NCBI RefSeq assembly: GCF_000189635.1
Contig: NW_002476377.1
Coordinates: forward strand, 62,001 to 126,000
Direction of reading: 5' to 3'
Source of the DNA: Tetrahymena thermophila SB210
Taxonomy: Eukaryota > Ciliophora > Oligohymenophorea > Hymenostomatida > Tetrahymenidae
Length of the DNA: 64,000 nucleotides
Shown here: positions 1 to 11,985 of the stretch, one piece after another
Layout: each line of letters opens with the position of its first letter
Numbering within the stretch: position 1 is the stretch's first letter
The notes under the pieces: model-generated
What the model was told of the DNA's origin: nothing
The model's database searches: none
Seen by the model: the letters and a program-made list of their open reading frames with translations, nothing else
Position numbers and translations under genes: made by a program

Positions 1-373
1 AGTAAAAACATAAAAATTGGTATTTAAAACAAAATATTCAAACAAATTACTATCAATTCATGAAACTGATATAGATTAATTTGTAGTTACAATAGGAAAC
101 GATATATTTATATATAAATGTTTCTCACTTTAAAATTTCATAGCAGACTGCAAGTCTATTTATCATTAAAACAGAATAGGAAAATAGTAGTTATTTATTC
201 TAGCTGATTCTCAAATTCAAATTTTGAACACAAATTCTTTAGAAAGATATTCAATAAAAACTATGAAAAATCTCAAAAAATGGGAAGTTATAGGGTGTTT
301 CTATACTTAAGAAGGAGAAGTATTAATTTTGAGTTAAAATATTAAGCAGCTTGAGTTATAATTTGTTATTTGA
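1..373 (+). CDS. 3' end of a beta-propeller-like protein gene (partial)
   Basis: The frame is open from base 2 to the TGA at 371-373, with TAA and TAG read as Gln, giving about 123 residues. Alternating short hydrophobic strands and turns (for example FVVTIGNDIFIYK and LFILADSQIQILNTN) resemble WD40-like propeller blades. This is a fold-level impression; no family signature is complete. The gene begins left of the window. The last residues are LELQFVI. No intron is needed in the visible part. It could equally be the end of another beta-rich repeat protein. Confidence 0.6.
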
Positions 374-1235
374 ATATCTTATTTTATGAAAAAAAAAAAT
401 AATATATATTATAATAGCTACTATATAAAATTTGTTTGAATTAAGTATTTTAAGTATAATAATATCAGAAGCATTAAAAATTTTACTACTCAGTAAAACT
501 TTTAATTAAGAGAATTTTTGATACTTGCATTTATGTTATAGTATAAGTGAGAATTGTTAGCAAGTTATTTCTATATAAGATTATTTATTTAATTTTTACT
601 TTTGTTATGTATTTTGAAATTTTTTTTATATATTTTAATTAATATTTTGTAGAAAGAAATATTTATTTAAATTTAATATTTTACTTTTAAAATAAAAAAA
701 AATATTAAGATTATTTTAATAAAAATATATTCTTAATAAAATTCCTAAAATAATTTTGAATCATAAAAGATATCATCAAAAATGAATATTTTTATAATTT
801 TTATTTAACTTTTTGTGAAGAAAATAAATTGGATTTATTATTATTGGAATAGTTTAATCCATAAATTTGTATTTTAAGATAAAAATTATTCTTCTTTTAT
901 TATAAAAATGCATTTACTTTTTAGATTTTTAATTAATCTTAAAAATTAATGTAAAAGGATATTCCATATAAATTCAGGAAGCACTCACCTATCAATTTTA
1001 GCAATATCAATCAAGAGATTTGAAATCGATTATAAGAAAAATATTTTTGTTTTATTAAATACTTAAAAAACTAATCTAATAATTAAATATGCTTATAAAT
1101 AAATTAAGAAAACCCTTAATGAATATTTTTTTTTTTTCAATTTTGCAAAAAAAGGGAAGCTATTTAAGTGAGAATACCTCTTTTATTTTCCCACTTTGCA
1201 TAATTTATCTGAATTAATATTTAGCATTTGTAAAT

Positions 1236-1320
1236 GCTCATGTTGTACTTATGAATCACTATCTTAATCAAAAGCACATGATTTCCAATAAAGAAAATAA
1301 ACAGCTAAATATTTATTCAG
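1236..1320. repeat. direct repeat, copy 1
   Basis: About 85 bp beginning GCTCATG and containing TGTACT, ATGAATCACTATCT, an A-rich spacer with CACATGA, then ATATTTATTCA. The same order of words recurs at 1791-1875. Copies are diverged, so this is an old duplication or a conserved non-coding block. Confidence 0.55.
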
Positions 1321-1790
1321 CTTTAAAAGTGGTTCTTTCATGCAATTCTTCATGAATAAAAAAATTTAGAGTAATTTGAATGATTATTGCTATAATTTTA
1401 TTTAGATGTACAAAATATTTTTCTATTTGGTTGATATTTCAATGAATCATTTATTATATGGCCTTTTATTAATCTGATAAAAAACACAAAAATATATTTC
1501 AATAAAATTCATGAAGCAATCATGAATCACTTCTTATGTCAACCAAATATGTGGACAAAAAGATTTGAAATAAATTATTAGTATAAAAGCATTCAAATTC
1601 AACATTTATACTAATAATCCATTGACTGATGATTGAAATCTTTATAAATAACCTAAAAAATATCCTAAAAATATAAAAATTATAATTTTTTTAATTATAT
1701 TATCTAAAAGAAAGCTCTTTCAATCAGTTTAATCTCTCACAAATTTACAATTTAGCTAATTTATACTAATTAAAATTAATCCTTTAAAAA

Positions 1791-1875
1791 GCTCATGCTG
1801 TACTAATGAATCACTATCTGACAGAAAAACACATGAATTCCAACAAAACGATAAATTATTACATATTTATTCACT
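1791..1875. repeat. direct repeat, copy 2
   Basis: Second copy of the 85-bp block at 1236-1320, 555 bp further on and about 115 bp before the membrane-protein start codon. Shared words are GCTCATG, TGTACT, ATGAATCACTATCT and CACATGA. Confidence 0.55.
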
Positions 1876-1990
1876 GAATATGTCATCAGAAAAATATTGG
1901 AAATATATTGAATTTTATAAATATCAATTAGAAAATATAAATTTAAAAAATATATTTAATTAATTACAAATTTCATCATAAATTTAAAAA

Positions 1991-3058
1991 ATGAGATAAA
2001 CTACCAAATAAATCATCCCTATATAAAAATATGTATTTTGGGGAAAGATTTGTTGTTGGATAACAATTTTCTACAATATTGGAGAAGGAGTTGCATCTAT
2101 CGTTCTGGGTGAAGAAGAATCTTCTATAAGTCTTGTAGCGTTTGGGGTTTAATCCTTTATAGAAACGACTTCTTCAGTTTTAGTGCTAATTAGATTTTAT
2201 TATTTTGAGAAACATGATATTAAAGAAAGAGTTTGCAATACAGAATCTGTTGAGGATAAAGAAACAAACGAATAAAATAATAATCAGTAAGAAGAAGATA
2301 AATAAAAAAAATTTTTGAAGGCTGAAAGAGGTGTAACAATTACTATTGGAGTGTTTTTTATAATTTTATCTATTGTTACTATTGTAGTGAGCTCTATTGC
2401 TCTTTACAGGGAAGATAGACCTGACTCTACAATCGATAATATTATAATTAGCATAATTGGCCTAATTGTTACAGTAATATTTTGGTATATTAAAAATAAA
2501 ATCTCAAAGGTTCTTAATTCTTCTGCAATTGCTGGTGATGCAGCTTGTAATTTAGCATGTATTAAACTTACAATAGTTTTATTGATAGGTAGTATTATAT
2601 ATACTTTCTGGAAAGGTGGGTGGTGGATAGATTCTAGTATGGCTATAATTTTAGCTCTCTTTTTTTTAAAGGAAGGATATTAAATGTTAAAGTGGGGTTT
2701 ATCTAAAAATTTTACAGGAGGATGTGGAGATTGCTGTGGTAGTAAGTAAAAGACATTAAACTAAAATGGTTAGTACTCTACTAATAAAGATTCTAAAACC
2801 AATGATTGCTGTAAGAATGATTCATGTTAAGAAAAAAATTTATAAAAGAATTTATGTTATCAGTAGGTAGAAAAGTGCAATTCAGATTAAATTTAATCTT
2901 ATTGTAAAAAATAATGCTCTAGTTAAAGTAAAAATGAATGCTCAAAAACAGATAATATTTGTATAACTGCTTAATGCAGTGAAGAAAATCAAAAAAGAGA
3001 TTAATTTTGTAAGGAATAAGAATATTCAGATTAAATTAAATCAGATACCAATAAATGA
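1991..3058 (+). CDS. TMEM163/cation-efflux-like membrane protein with Cys-rich tail
   Basis: 355 aa, no intron, ATG at 1991, TGA at 3056. The N-terminal half has a hydrophobic helix with GEGVASIVLG and a second helix with FIETTSSVLVLIRFYY. A charged Gln-rich linker follows, then a hydrophobic segment (FFIILSIVTIVVSSIALY), another (IIISIIGLIVTVIFWY), the motif ALNSS-like SSAIAGDAACNLACIK, and a last helix ending ALFFLKEGYQ. The order and the SS-A-AGDA motif match TMEM163 and bacterial cation-efflux-fold transporters, which move divalent metals such as zinc. The C-terminal 110 residues are hydrophilic and carry about 18 cysteines (GGCGDCCGS and repeated CxxxC), likely a cytosolic metal-binding tail. 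Substrate and membrane are inferred, not seen. Confidence 0.8.
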
Positions 3059-3525
3059 TGCAATAGTTTAAGTAATAAATATATTTAAAATAGATGTATT
3101 ATAATAAAAATGTAATCTAAATAGTAAACATTAGAAATAAAAATTGTAATATAAACTCAATTTACTAATTTAAATAACCATTTATTTTTTAAATTCTTAT
3201 ATCTTATTTAAATTAAATAAAAGAAATAATTACTATTTATAAAAACAAGAAATTAATAATATATCCTTAATTTATTTGATTAGTTGCTTAAATATTTACT
3301 TACAATTTTATTTTTCAATTGTAAAATTTTTTTAACAACTAAACTAAAATTAAAAAAATTTAGCACAAAAAAATTTTGAATATCTTTAATTTATAAAAGA
3401 TAGATTTGTATAAAAATGATTATATTTTTTTTATTTTATTAAACTAAATTTATTTATTAATTAATTATATAAAAAAATTAATTTCTATATCAATTTTTTT
3501 TAATTAGTTTTATTATTTTCATAAA
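3059..3525. other. AT-rich intergenic stretch
   Basis: Featureless A/T-rich spacer between the membrane-protein gene and tRNA-Phe; nothing further recognised. Confidence 0.6.
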
Positions 3526-3598
3526 GCCTTTATAGCTCAGTTGGGAGAGCGTAAGACTGAAGATCTTACGGTCCTCGGTTCGATCCCGAGTGAAGGCA
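3526..3598 (+). tRNA. tRNA-Phe (GAA)
   Basis: 73 nt. Acceptor GCCTTTA pairs with TGAAGGC (one G-U), D arm GCTCAGTTGGGAGAGC, anticodon loop CTGAAGA with anticodon GAA, T arm closing GTTCGATCC, discriminator A at 3598. No intron. CCA is not encoded, as expected for a eukaryotic nuclear tRNA. Confidence 0.97.
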
Positions 3599-3604
3599 TT
3601 TTTT
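3599..3604 (+). terminator. Pol III terminator of tRNA-Phe
   Basis: Run of six T directly after the discriminator base. Confidence 0.75.
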
Positions 3605-4003
3605 ATTTTACAAGTTATTTTTATTTATTTATAGTTATTTATTAAAATATTATTGGTTAAATAATTAATTTGCTTTTTTTAAAAAATAATTTTATTAATA
3701 AGTAGCAATAAAAAAAGCAAGCTAAATATGTTTTTATTTACAATTTTATAAATACATAATGGATGAATAATAGTCAAGTATTTAAAAAATAAAAATTCGT
3801 TAAATAATATCCTTAATAATTATCAATAATAACCAATATTTAAACACCTCTTTTTAGATTTCTTTAAATTTAAAAACAAAAATCATTAAATTAATTATAT
3901 TAATTCACTCACTCACTTAAAGTGTTAAGACAATAGTTTATTACAGTAAAAATAAAAAAGAAGTTAAATTGCAAGTTTTTTTTTTTGAATCCATACTTAT
4001 TAA
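3605..4003. other. AT-rich intergenic stretch
   Basis: Spacer between tRNA-Phe and the start of the large adaptor-like gene. A short CACTCACTCACTT microrepeat lies near 3906. Nothing coding seen. Confidence 0.6.
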
Positions 4004-7000
4004 ATGAGTGAATAGAAAGAGCGATAGGCAGTTTTGAAAAATATGCTTTCATCTTTTGAGAACTATAAAAAATAATAGAAGCAAATAAAATAGTTAGTTA
4101 GTCAAGGATAAAAGTAAATAATTACATTACTAAATAAAAAAGTTTTAAAGCTCTTTCTAATAAAAAGAGAAGAAATAAACACTATAATATAATTAGCAGA
4201 AAATATATTAGAAGACCAGAATAAATCTCCAATTTTACTACTTAATTCGATAAGAGTATTTTTGAATTAGTTATTTCCTTTTTATTTAGTATTGATTTTA
4301 AGTTAATAAAAGATTGTTTGGACACAAAGAATGAATTGATGGTTGAAGGATTTTACAAAAGCAATATTTTATAAAAAATGAATCAAATAGCTTTATTTTA
4401 AGCTGGAAATGAAAATGAAGATAGAGGTGAAGAATATTTTGGTTCAAATGTAGGTAAAATAATGAATAAAAATTATGCGAATTTATAGAAACTAATAATT
4501 TACTCTTTATCAATGTAGAAGAAGAGGTTTAAGTAATAGGGAATAGTTTACTAAGACTAGTACTAGAGTGTTTTATGTTTTGGCCTTTGATGTTTGAATC
4601 AGATTAATATTAAAAAAGAAATAGTATAAGTTAAATATTTGATGATTTAAATACTAAAAATGTTCATTTTCCTGAAAATATAAATTATTTTAAGAGTTTC
4701 TACAAATAGCTAAATTTAGAATAACAGAACTAAGGAAGTACTATTCAAACACAAGCGAGTAACTCAAAACAATTGAGTTAAGAGGCTGTATAATAGATCA
4801 CTGAAGGCGATAATAAATAAAATTAAGGTCAAAGCAATAATAATTCTCCTAAGAAAAAGAAAAAAGTAAATAATAAATTTATGAGTTATTGTTGATTATT
4901 TTCATTCAAAAATAGAAAGAAGTAAATTTAAAAGCGTTGGAATAAAAATTAGATGAAGAAAATTAAAAAATGGAAAAAAATATTTAGCGTTTAGGAAAAC
5001 TCTTGCTTGTTCCTACGTATTTATAACTCAATAAGTAAGGTAAAAAAAGCAATTTAATATAATTTAAAAGATATTTTAAATATTAGTTTGTTTTTAAAAT
5101 AATAGAGGTGAAGGAGATCGTAGATAATTTATAAACTTGTTCTTCATTAGCAAACACTATTTTTTAAGTTTTAGAGGAAGTGTAAGATTTAATAAATGTA
5201 GAGTTGTTGACTTAATATATTGCATTAAATGAAAAAACAGATGAAATTTTAGTTGACTATTAGTAACTTATAAGTAGTAATATGAAATTTGATGATTTTT
5301 CTATCAAGTATGGAATTACTCCTACGTCATCAAATGAAATAAAGTTATTATCTTAATAGGATTTGCAATTAGTTTAGTAAAAGTTTAGCGATTATTAAGA
5401 TAATGAAAATAAAAACTAGTAATTGTAAGATTAGCAACAAGAGCTCTTAATAGTTGAAGATTTAGATTTTAATGGTGACTCTCCTGCATACAAAAAAAGT
5501 AACTTAGCGACAAATAATTAAAAGAATTTGTCATAGCCTTAAATAATAGAAAGTGCAAAGCACTCAAAGTAAAGTCACAGTGTTAGATAAAGTTTTGATG
5601 TTCCTAAGAAGCAAGATGCTCAATAACAGTAAAATAAAAATAACTATAATGAAAATTACTAAGATTTTGAAGTACCTTCATTATAATAAAAACAACCTTC
5701 AAATAGTAATAAAGAAGAATAATAAAATAAATCAAAATCATTAATCTAGCTTTAAAAAACAGATGAGAATAAAAGCTAAGATTTAGCAAATAAAATCTAA
5801 AACTCAAATGTATAGACCTAAAATTAGCAGAAAGCTTAATAATAAGTTAGTGATGCATTAATATAAAATGAATAGCAAATGACAAAAATAACAAATTAGT
5901 CGAGTTCAAAAATGGAACAACAACATAAAATGTAAGCTCCACCAAACAGCTTGCATAGAAGCCATAATAATTCTCAGCAAAAGCAAAATACAGATAACGA
6001 TTATGAATATGATTATGAAGATGAAGATGATGTATATGAAGAGGAAGATGAAAATAAAAGAGCAGGATCTGTTAAAAAGGAAAGTGAAGTTAATAAAAAC
6101 TAAAAAGAATAGTAAATTAATTAAGAACAAGAATTAAAAAATAATTAATAGCAAAAAAATATGTCATAAAATATTCCTCAAACTATTTAGAGAGTTTCTA
6201 AAGTGGAAAATAGTGATCCAATAATTGATAAAAATATAATTTAGCAAGAAAGTAAAAAATAGAGTAAAATAGAAGATAGTTAAAATAACATTTTAAAAGA
6301 AAAGAAAAATTAAATACAGACAAATAAATAATAAGGATAAGGTTCACAACATTCAATATATAATAATGAAGATGATTTGATTAAAAATATACAGACGTTA
6401 AATACCGAGCAATCTCAAGGTTTCACAAATGAAAATAAATAAAAAAAGGTAAATTAAGATTAAATGAAGCTCTCTTATAACTCAAGATAATCTCTTCATA
6501 ACAACTCTATGAGCGGAAGCCAATATGACAGAGGAAGAAGTTCTTCTTTCAAACAACTTTTTGAAGACCCAGTTCATATTTAAATTATGTGTAAAGAAAT
6601 TTCTTTTTATTGTTTTTTTAATATATTTAAAATATTAAAAAGTAATAATTTATTTGAAATAAATATTTTTTTTACAAATTAGAATAAAATCTGAAGCGTA
6701 CTTCGATCCCTAGGGGTCCTACAAAAGATGATTAAGTAATTTATAATATTATAATTTTAAAGTACTAAATATCTTTTAATTTATAAAGAATAATTTGTCT
6801 GTGAATGAATAGAATAGATAATCAGGGTTTATGTCTGAAAAAGAAAAAAAAGAAATTTAAAATTTAAAGGAAAGGTTATAAGTTTTATCTAAATAGCTAA
6901 TAGAGAAAGATTAGGCTATGAGCTTTAAAGACTAAGAGATAAAATAATTGAAAGAATAGATTTAAAATATGGATAAGTAAAATACTGAAAGAATGACAAA

Positions 7001-10000
7001 AATAGAAAATTAAAGCACTCAAATTCATTATCAGCTTTAGTTGATGAATGATGAGGTGTCAGCCAGAGATAGTGTTTTAGAGCAGAACTAAAAATAAATG
7101 ATTGTTTTATAATAAAAATATGATTAATTGCATCACTCACATTAAGAATTGCAATTAAGATGCAGAGACTACGAATCTGAAATAGAAGAGAAGAATCAAG
7201 AGTTAAAATACTTAAAACTCTAAGATTAAAACAATAATGAAAATTTACTAGAAGATGATAGCATATAGCAACTGAAGATGCAGATAAATTAATTAAGACT
7301 TACCATTAATTAAAAAGAATAAGAAATAAATAATTTTAAAAATAAATTAGAAGAGTCTTAAGAATAGCATGAAATAGCTTTAGAGTAGGCTGAGTAAAAT
7401 AATTAGGAGCTGGAAAACTAAATAGGTGTACTTAAATAGGAAGTATAAACCCTTCGTAATTCTCCTTAGTAAATTAATCTCTAAAGATAACAAAGTTAAG
7501 ATAAGATTTAAGTTATTGAAGAGTTAAAAAATGCAAAGGAAATTATTAGTTCTTAAGAGAGCATAATGAAATAAAAAGAATCAACTATTTAAGATTTAAT
7601 TTTTAAAAATGGATAACTCAAGGAGAAATTAGTATAATTAGAGTAAGAAATTAATGAAAATAAAGCTTCTTACAAAAAGAATTTAAAGTAATTACAAGAA
7701 GAAAACGAATAAGCGAAATAAATTTTAGATCCTGTACAAAAAGAAAACGCAGAAATGTTTGAGCTTCTCAATTTAGCTAATATGGAGCTAGATTAATTGA
7801 AGCAAAAATTATAATTTTATGAAGGATAAGAAATGAGTTATAAGCAAGAAAAGAGTACTACTAGAGATCAAATGGAAAAGCTATCCATGGAAAACGTTAG
7901 ATTCAGTTGTGAGTTGCAATAGTAGAAAGAATTTTTAACATAATAATAATAGTAAATCAAAGATTTGACTTTTATAATTTAACAGCTTAAAAATGATAAT
8001 TTTGTAATGTCTCAGTAAGTAAAATCAGGTAATTCGCTTATGCATTCAAATGACAAATTATTCCTTAATTTACCAGAAGGAGATAATAATAGCTCATAAA
8101 AATTTGGTTAAGTTGTAAGTTCGCACAGATCTAATGCTCCTATTGCAGAAAAATAAAATAAATAAAACTCAAAGATAAATAATTAATAGAGTAAAAAGGC
8201 TCACTGTGAGACTTTTGGCTAACAGTAGCTATAAGAAATGAATATGGGAATACAAAATACTGAAGAATAAGAAGTTTAGTACCTCTTAGACGCAGAAAAA
8301 ATGAAAGAATTTTTAGATTAAAATTAAAATAATCCCTAATAAAAACTAGATTAATAAGAAAATATTCATTAAAATTAGTAGTAATTAGAAAGTTTAACTC
8401 AAATTTAAGTTGCTTGTGCTCAAAATTAACAAGATTAGGATTCTTAAAGCTATAAATAACTAAAAAAGAATGATTCTGATTAGAATTTAACATCTATCAA
8501 AGATAGAGAAGAGTCAACATAAAAAAATGCAAATAGAGATTATGTTTTGGAAAATCAAAACTCAAATAATTAATCTAGTTCAAAATCAAAATTAGCAGTT
8601 TCTGAAAAGTAAAAAAATTAAAAAAGAAATGAAAAATAAATGGAAAATTTAACTGATTATAAAAGAGACAATAATATTTATGGGTAGTACGATTCTGTTT
8701 AAAAAAGTAGCAGCAAAAAATAAAATTTGTAACATTCCAGCGATATTTCATAGTTTTATTCTTATTAAGGAAAGATAGATGAGCATGGTACTCCAAAAGC
8801 TCCTTCAGTAAAACCATCTTTTGTAAGAGAAATTCAAAGTCCAAGAAGAAGATCAATAAAATTGAGCTAATATCAAAGCAACTCTAAGAATTTAGGATAT
8901 ATGTCTTTTAATTAAGAAGAGTTTGACAAAAATAATTAGTAGAATGAAGAACTAAATAGTAATAGATAAGATATAAATAGAATAGAGCTTATTCCTGAAG
9001 TTACAAGTACAATTTAGAGTGGTTAAAATACTATTTACTATAGTAATAATAATACTATTGAGTAAGCAGAAAACATTAATTTAAACACTCAAAATGTTGA
9101 AGCAAATCACCTTAACTAATTAAAAGCAACTCCAATCAAAGAAAACTTTTAAAAGTAAAAAAGGCTCGATAAGCTTCAGTCTCTATCTGATTACCTAAAA
9201 ACACAATCTAAAAAAAAAGGATTCTCTCCAATGAATACAGGACCTTAAGCAATAAAATTCTCATATAATTAAACAGCAGAGTTTGAAATTACAATGAATG
9301 TAAATATTTTTATTTAATTAATTAAACTTAAATCCATCTTCTTAATAAAATTGAAATTTAAGAGACTAAACTTTATTTTTTTTAATTAAACAATATTTAT
9401 TATTTTTACTTAAATAATTTACATATTAATTTTTGATATTTATATAGAATGAATCTAAAATGAATACTCTTCAGTAAGATTTAAATACACTAGATAATCA
9501 ATATTAGACAGAAAAAATTAAACTAGAGGATTATCAAGACGAAAATGATTATGAGAATGAAAGTGAATCAGAAAGAAATAATTTAAATCATATAGATTAG
9601 TCTCCATAAAATATTTAGTTAATTCAGTATGCTGAAGATGATAATATTTCCTAACATAGCATACCCATCAAAATTTAACAAGATGACTAGAATGAATTTG
9701 CTATGGATTAAAATTAATTAGTAGTTTAAAGGACTTAAATGGAGGATTTTTCAAGCAAAGTCAGCAATTATGAAGATACTTAATAAAATGAAATGAACAG
9801 ATAAAGCTAGCTTTATTATTAATAATTGATATATCCACACTAGCCTGACTAGTATTACATACAAAAATCAATGGAAAGTAGCAAAATAAAAAGTGGATTA
9901 ACAATTGCTTATGAAGAAGATTTCTTCAATAACCTGAAAATATTATCAAATGAAAATTTAAATAGATTTAAAAAATCATGTTTATCAGATAAATCTCTTC

Positions 10001-10880
10001 TATTTGAAAACGAGCATATAAAAATTGGTGTAACAAATCACAACCATGTTTTTTCTGGCAAAAACTTTGTTAAGCTCTAAATATATATATTCAACAAGGA
10101 TCTACTTAACAATATTCCTTCTTTTAATCTGAAATATCTAATGAACGAAGGTAAAAAATTAATTAAAATTACTTCTTATTAAAAATATAAAATATTTAAA
10201 TAGATATTTCAGTTTGGACTAAACCAGAAAAGTTAAGTGGAGAAATTAAAATAAACAAGCACTTAAAATAAGATTTGATAGTTGATTTAAATTGTATTCC
10301 TTTTGAATTCTTGACAGCCCATTTTTAACTTGAGTATTTTCTTTTATGCTATTTAAAAATATTAAATTTTTATTTTTTTTAAAGAGTTGAAACAAATGAG
10401 GGGAAAAGAGAGTTAAATGAGTATTTTGTGATGCTGCCTACAAGTCTAAATAGATTTATAAGCTTTAGTTTAATTAATGCTAATAACTTCAAAAGCAAGT
10501 GGTTAGTAAATTAAATCAATAGTATAAAAACAGAGGAGTTTGAATATAATACAAAGATAATTAAAAGTCCTTTTGTCTTTTTGAGTTACTTCCTCAACAC
10601 AGTCGAACTGAATCCTCACATGAAAGAGGAGCATTTGGCTGGTTTACAAGACTATAAAATTGGTGGAATCTTTTAATTCTACCATATGGATAATTAGTAA
10701 TTTTTAATTAAATTAGTTATAAAGCCTTTCAATAAACTTTAAATTCATTTATCGCCTTCAAATGGTTAATCTTTCTCAGTAGATTCATCAAAATGTTGCC
10801 ATTATTTGCTTTAAACTCTATATTTCTTGTTTAAATACAATCCATTAGATGGTATTACTTCTGATTAAAATGTAGAGTGA
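4004..10880 (+). CDS. GGA-like protein: VHS, GAT, coiled coil, AP-2 alpha-appendage-like ear
   Basis: Exons by phase-checked GT...AG joins: 4004-4255, 4303-4453, 4489-4865, 4916-5039, 5106-6590, 6683-6735, 6789-9299, 9448-10150, 10204-10333, 10385-10880; 2093 aa. Residues 1-205 are helical and VHS-like (LLNSIRLIKDCLD, then LLRLVLECFMFWP). Residues 262-365 read as a GAT three-helix domain (IALNEKTDEILVDYQQLI). A D/E-rich patch lies at 598-620 and a long coiled coil at 830-1218, followed by a Ser/Asn/Gln-rich hinge. Residues 1790-2090 resemble the alpha-adaptin appendage: an Ig-like half (SGKNFVKLQIYIFNK), then a platform half with VMLPTSLNRF, FKSKWL and VELNPHM at the places alpha-adaptin has LPITLNKF, FFQRWKQL and VDPNP. 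It probably binds cargo or ubiquitin at the N-terminus and accessory proteins at the ear on endosome or trans-Golgi membranes. Domain calls are by eye. Confidence 0.85.
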
Positions 10881-11077
10881 AAAAACAAAAAGTATTAAAT
10901 AAAATAGTAATAATATAAACATTAAACTAATTTTAATATAAAAAATTAAAATAAATTCTAATATTTTGAAATAATATTTGTAAATAGTTAATTATTTTTA
11001 TTTCATTATATTTATCAATTATTTTACTTATCAAAAAACCTAATCATTGAAATTTCATACATATTTTTCATTCCTTA

Positions 11078-11985
11078 ATGTCTTTTTTATTTAAACAAAA
11101 TTTCTTAAAAAAATTTAATTCACAACTAACTTTATTTTATTAAGATCTTACAAATTTTATTTTTATTTTTTATAATTCAAATAATTATTTTAATTTAGCA
11201 ATAAAAATATTTTTTTTTAATATACTAGCGATTCTTTCTCAAAGAATTTTGAATTTTGTAAATTTGTTTAACATAAATTTACTTATATTTAATATAGAGT
11301 GTAAATATAAATATTTTATTACAAAAATTGTAATAAATAATATCTATCTCTTAATAATTAGTAAATTTCTTACTTATTTAATATTATAAATCTAATTAAT
11401 TTAAATAATTTTATTAGCAAATACTAATCCGTAAACAATCAATTCATTTATTAACTATTCATATTTTAATAGTTCTAAATTATTACTTTGCTCTAATTTG
11501 ATATTCATTTATTTTTTTCTAAGCTTCTTAAGATAATCCAAATTTAACAGTAGGAGATCTATTTGATAAAAAATATTCAATTTTAATTGGATGATTTAGA
11601 TTATAAAATATATAATAAATATTAATAAGCAACTTAAGATAAATATTATAATAAATTTATATTTTTTGTTAAGTTAAGCAAATATTTAATTCATTCATTA
11701 TGATTTTGTAATGTCTTTATTAAAGAAATAAATAAATGAAAAAATAAAAATTTTTTTAGTTATTAAGGTGAGTAATTAAAATTTTATTAAGAAGTTATTG
11801 CTTTTAATTACTTTATTAATAGTTTTAATAAACACTCTAAATTTAATGCTATTGATATTCATGGAAGTATTTTTGAAATAGATCAGTAATTTTGTTTAAT
11901 TAATTAAAAATAATACTTAGCTTACAAAATATTCAAAGGAGCTGAAAAAAGTAGTTTTTTATAATAATCAAAACCAAACAATTGA
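11078..11985 (+). CDS. hypothetical protein, gene model incomplete
   Basis: Two exons with normal coding composition are visible: about 11540-11660 (reads DDLDYKIYNKYQQATQDK) and about 11750-11985 (reads YQGEQLKFYQEVIAFN and later AIDIHGSIFEIDQQF), ending at TGA 11983. They are joined by an AT-rich intron starting near 11667 and ending TTTTTTTAG. The first exon may begin at ATG 11078 (MSFLFKQNFLKKFNS), but the join into exon 2 is not resolved. No family recognised. It is convergent with the minus-strand gene that follows, and the two may overlap by a few bases. Confidence 0.4.

Larger units (their letters stand above)
374..1990. other. AT-rich intergenic stretch
   Basis: No coding frame with normal composition on either strand. 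It holds one diverged direct repeat pair (listed separately) and several homopolymer A/T runs. The right end is the upstream region of the membrane-protein gene at 1991. Confidence 0.6.

Noticed and set aside
8140..8856. Two minus-strand open frames (117 and 93 codons)
   Set aside because: Antisense of the coiled-coil and hinge exon of the adaptor-like gene, which has strong coding composition on the plus strand.
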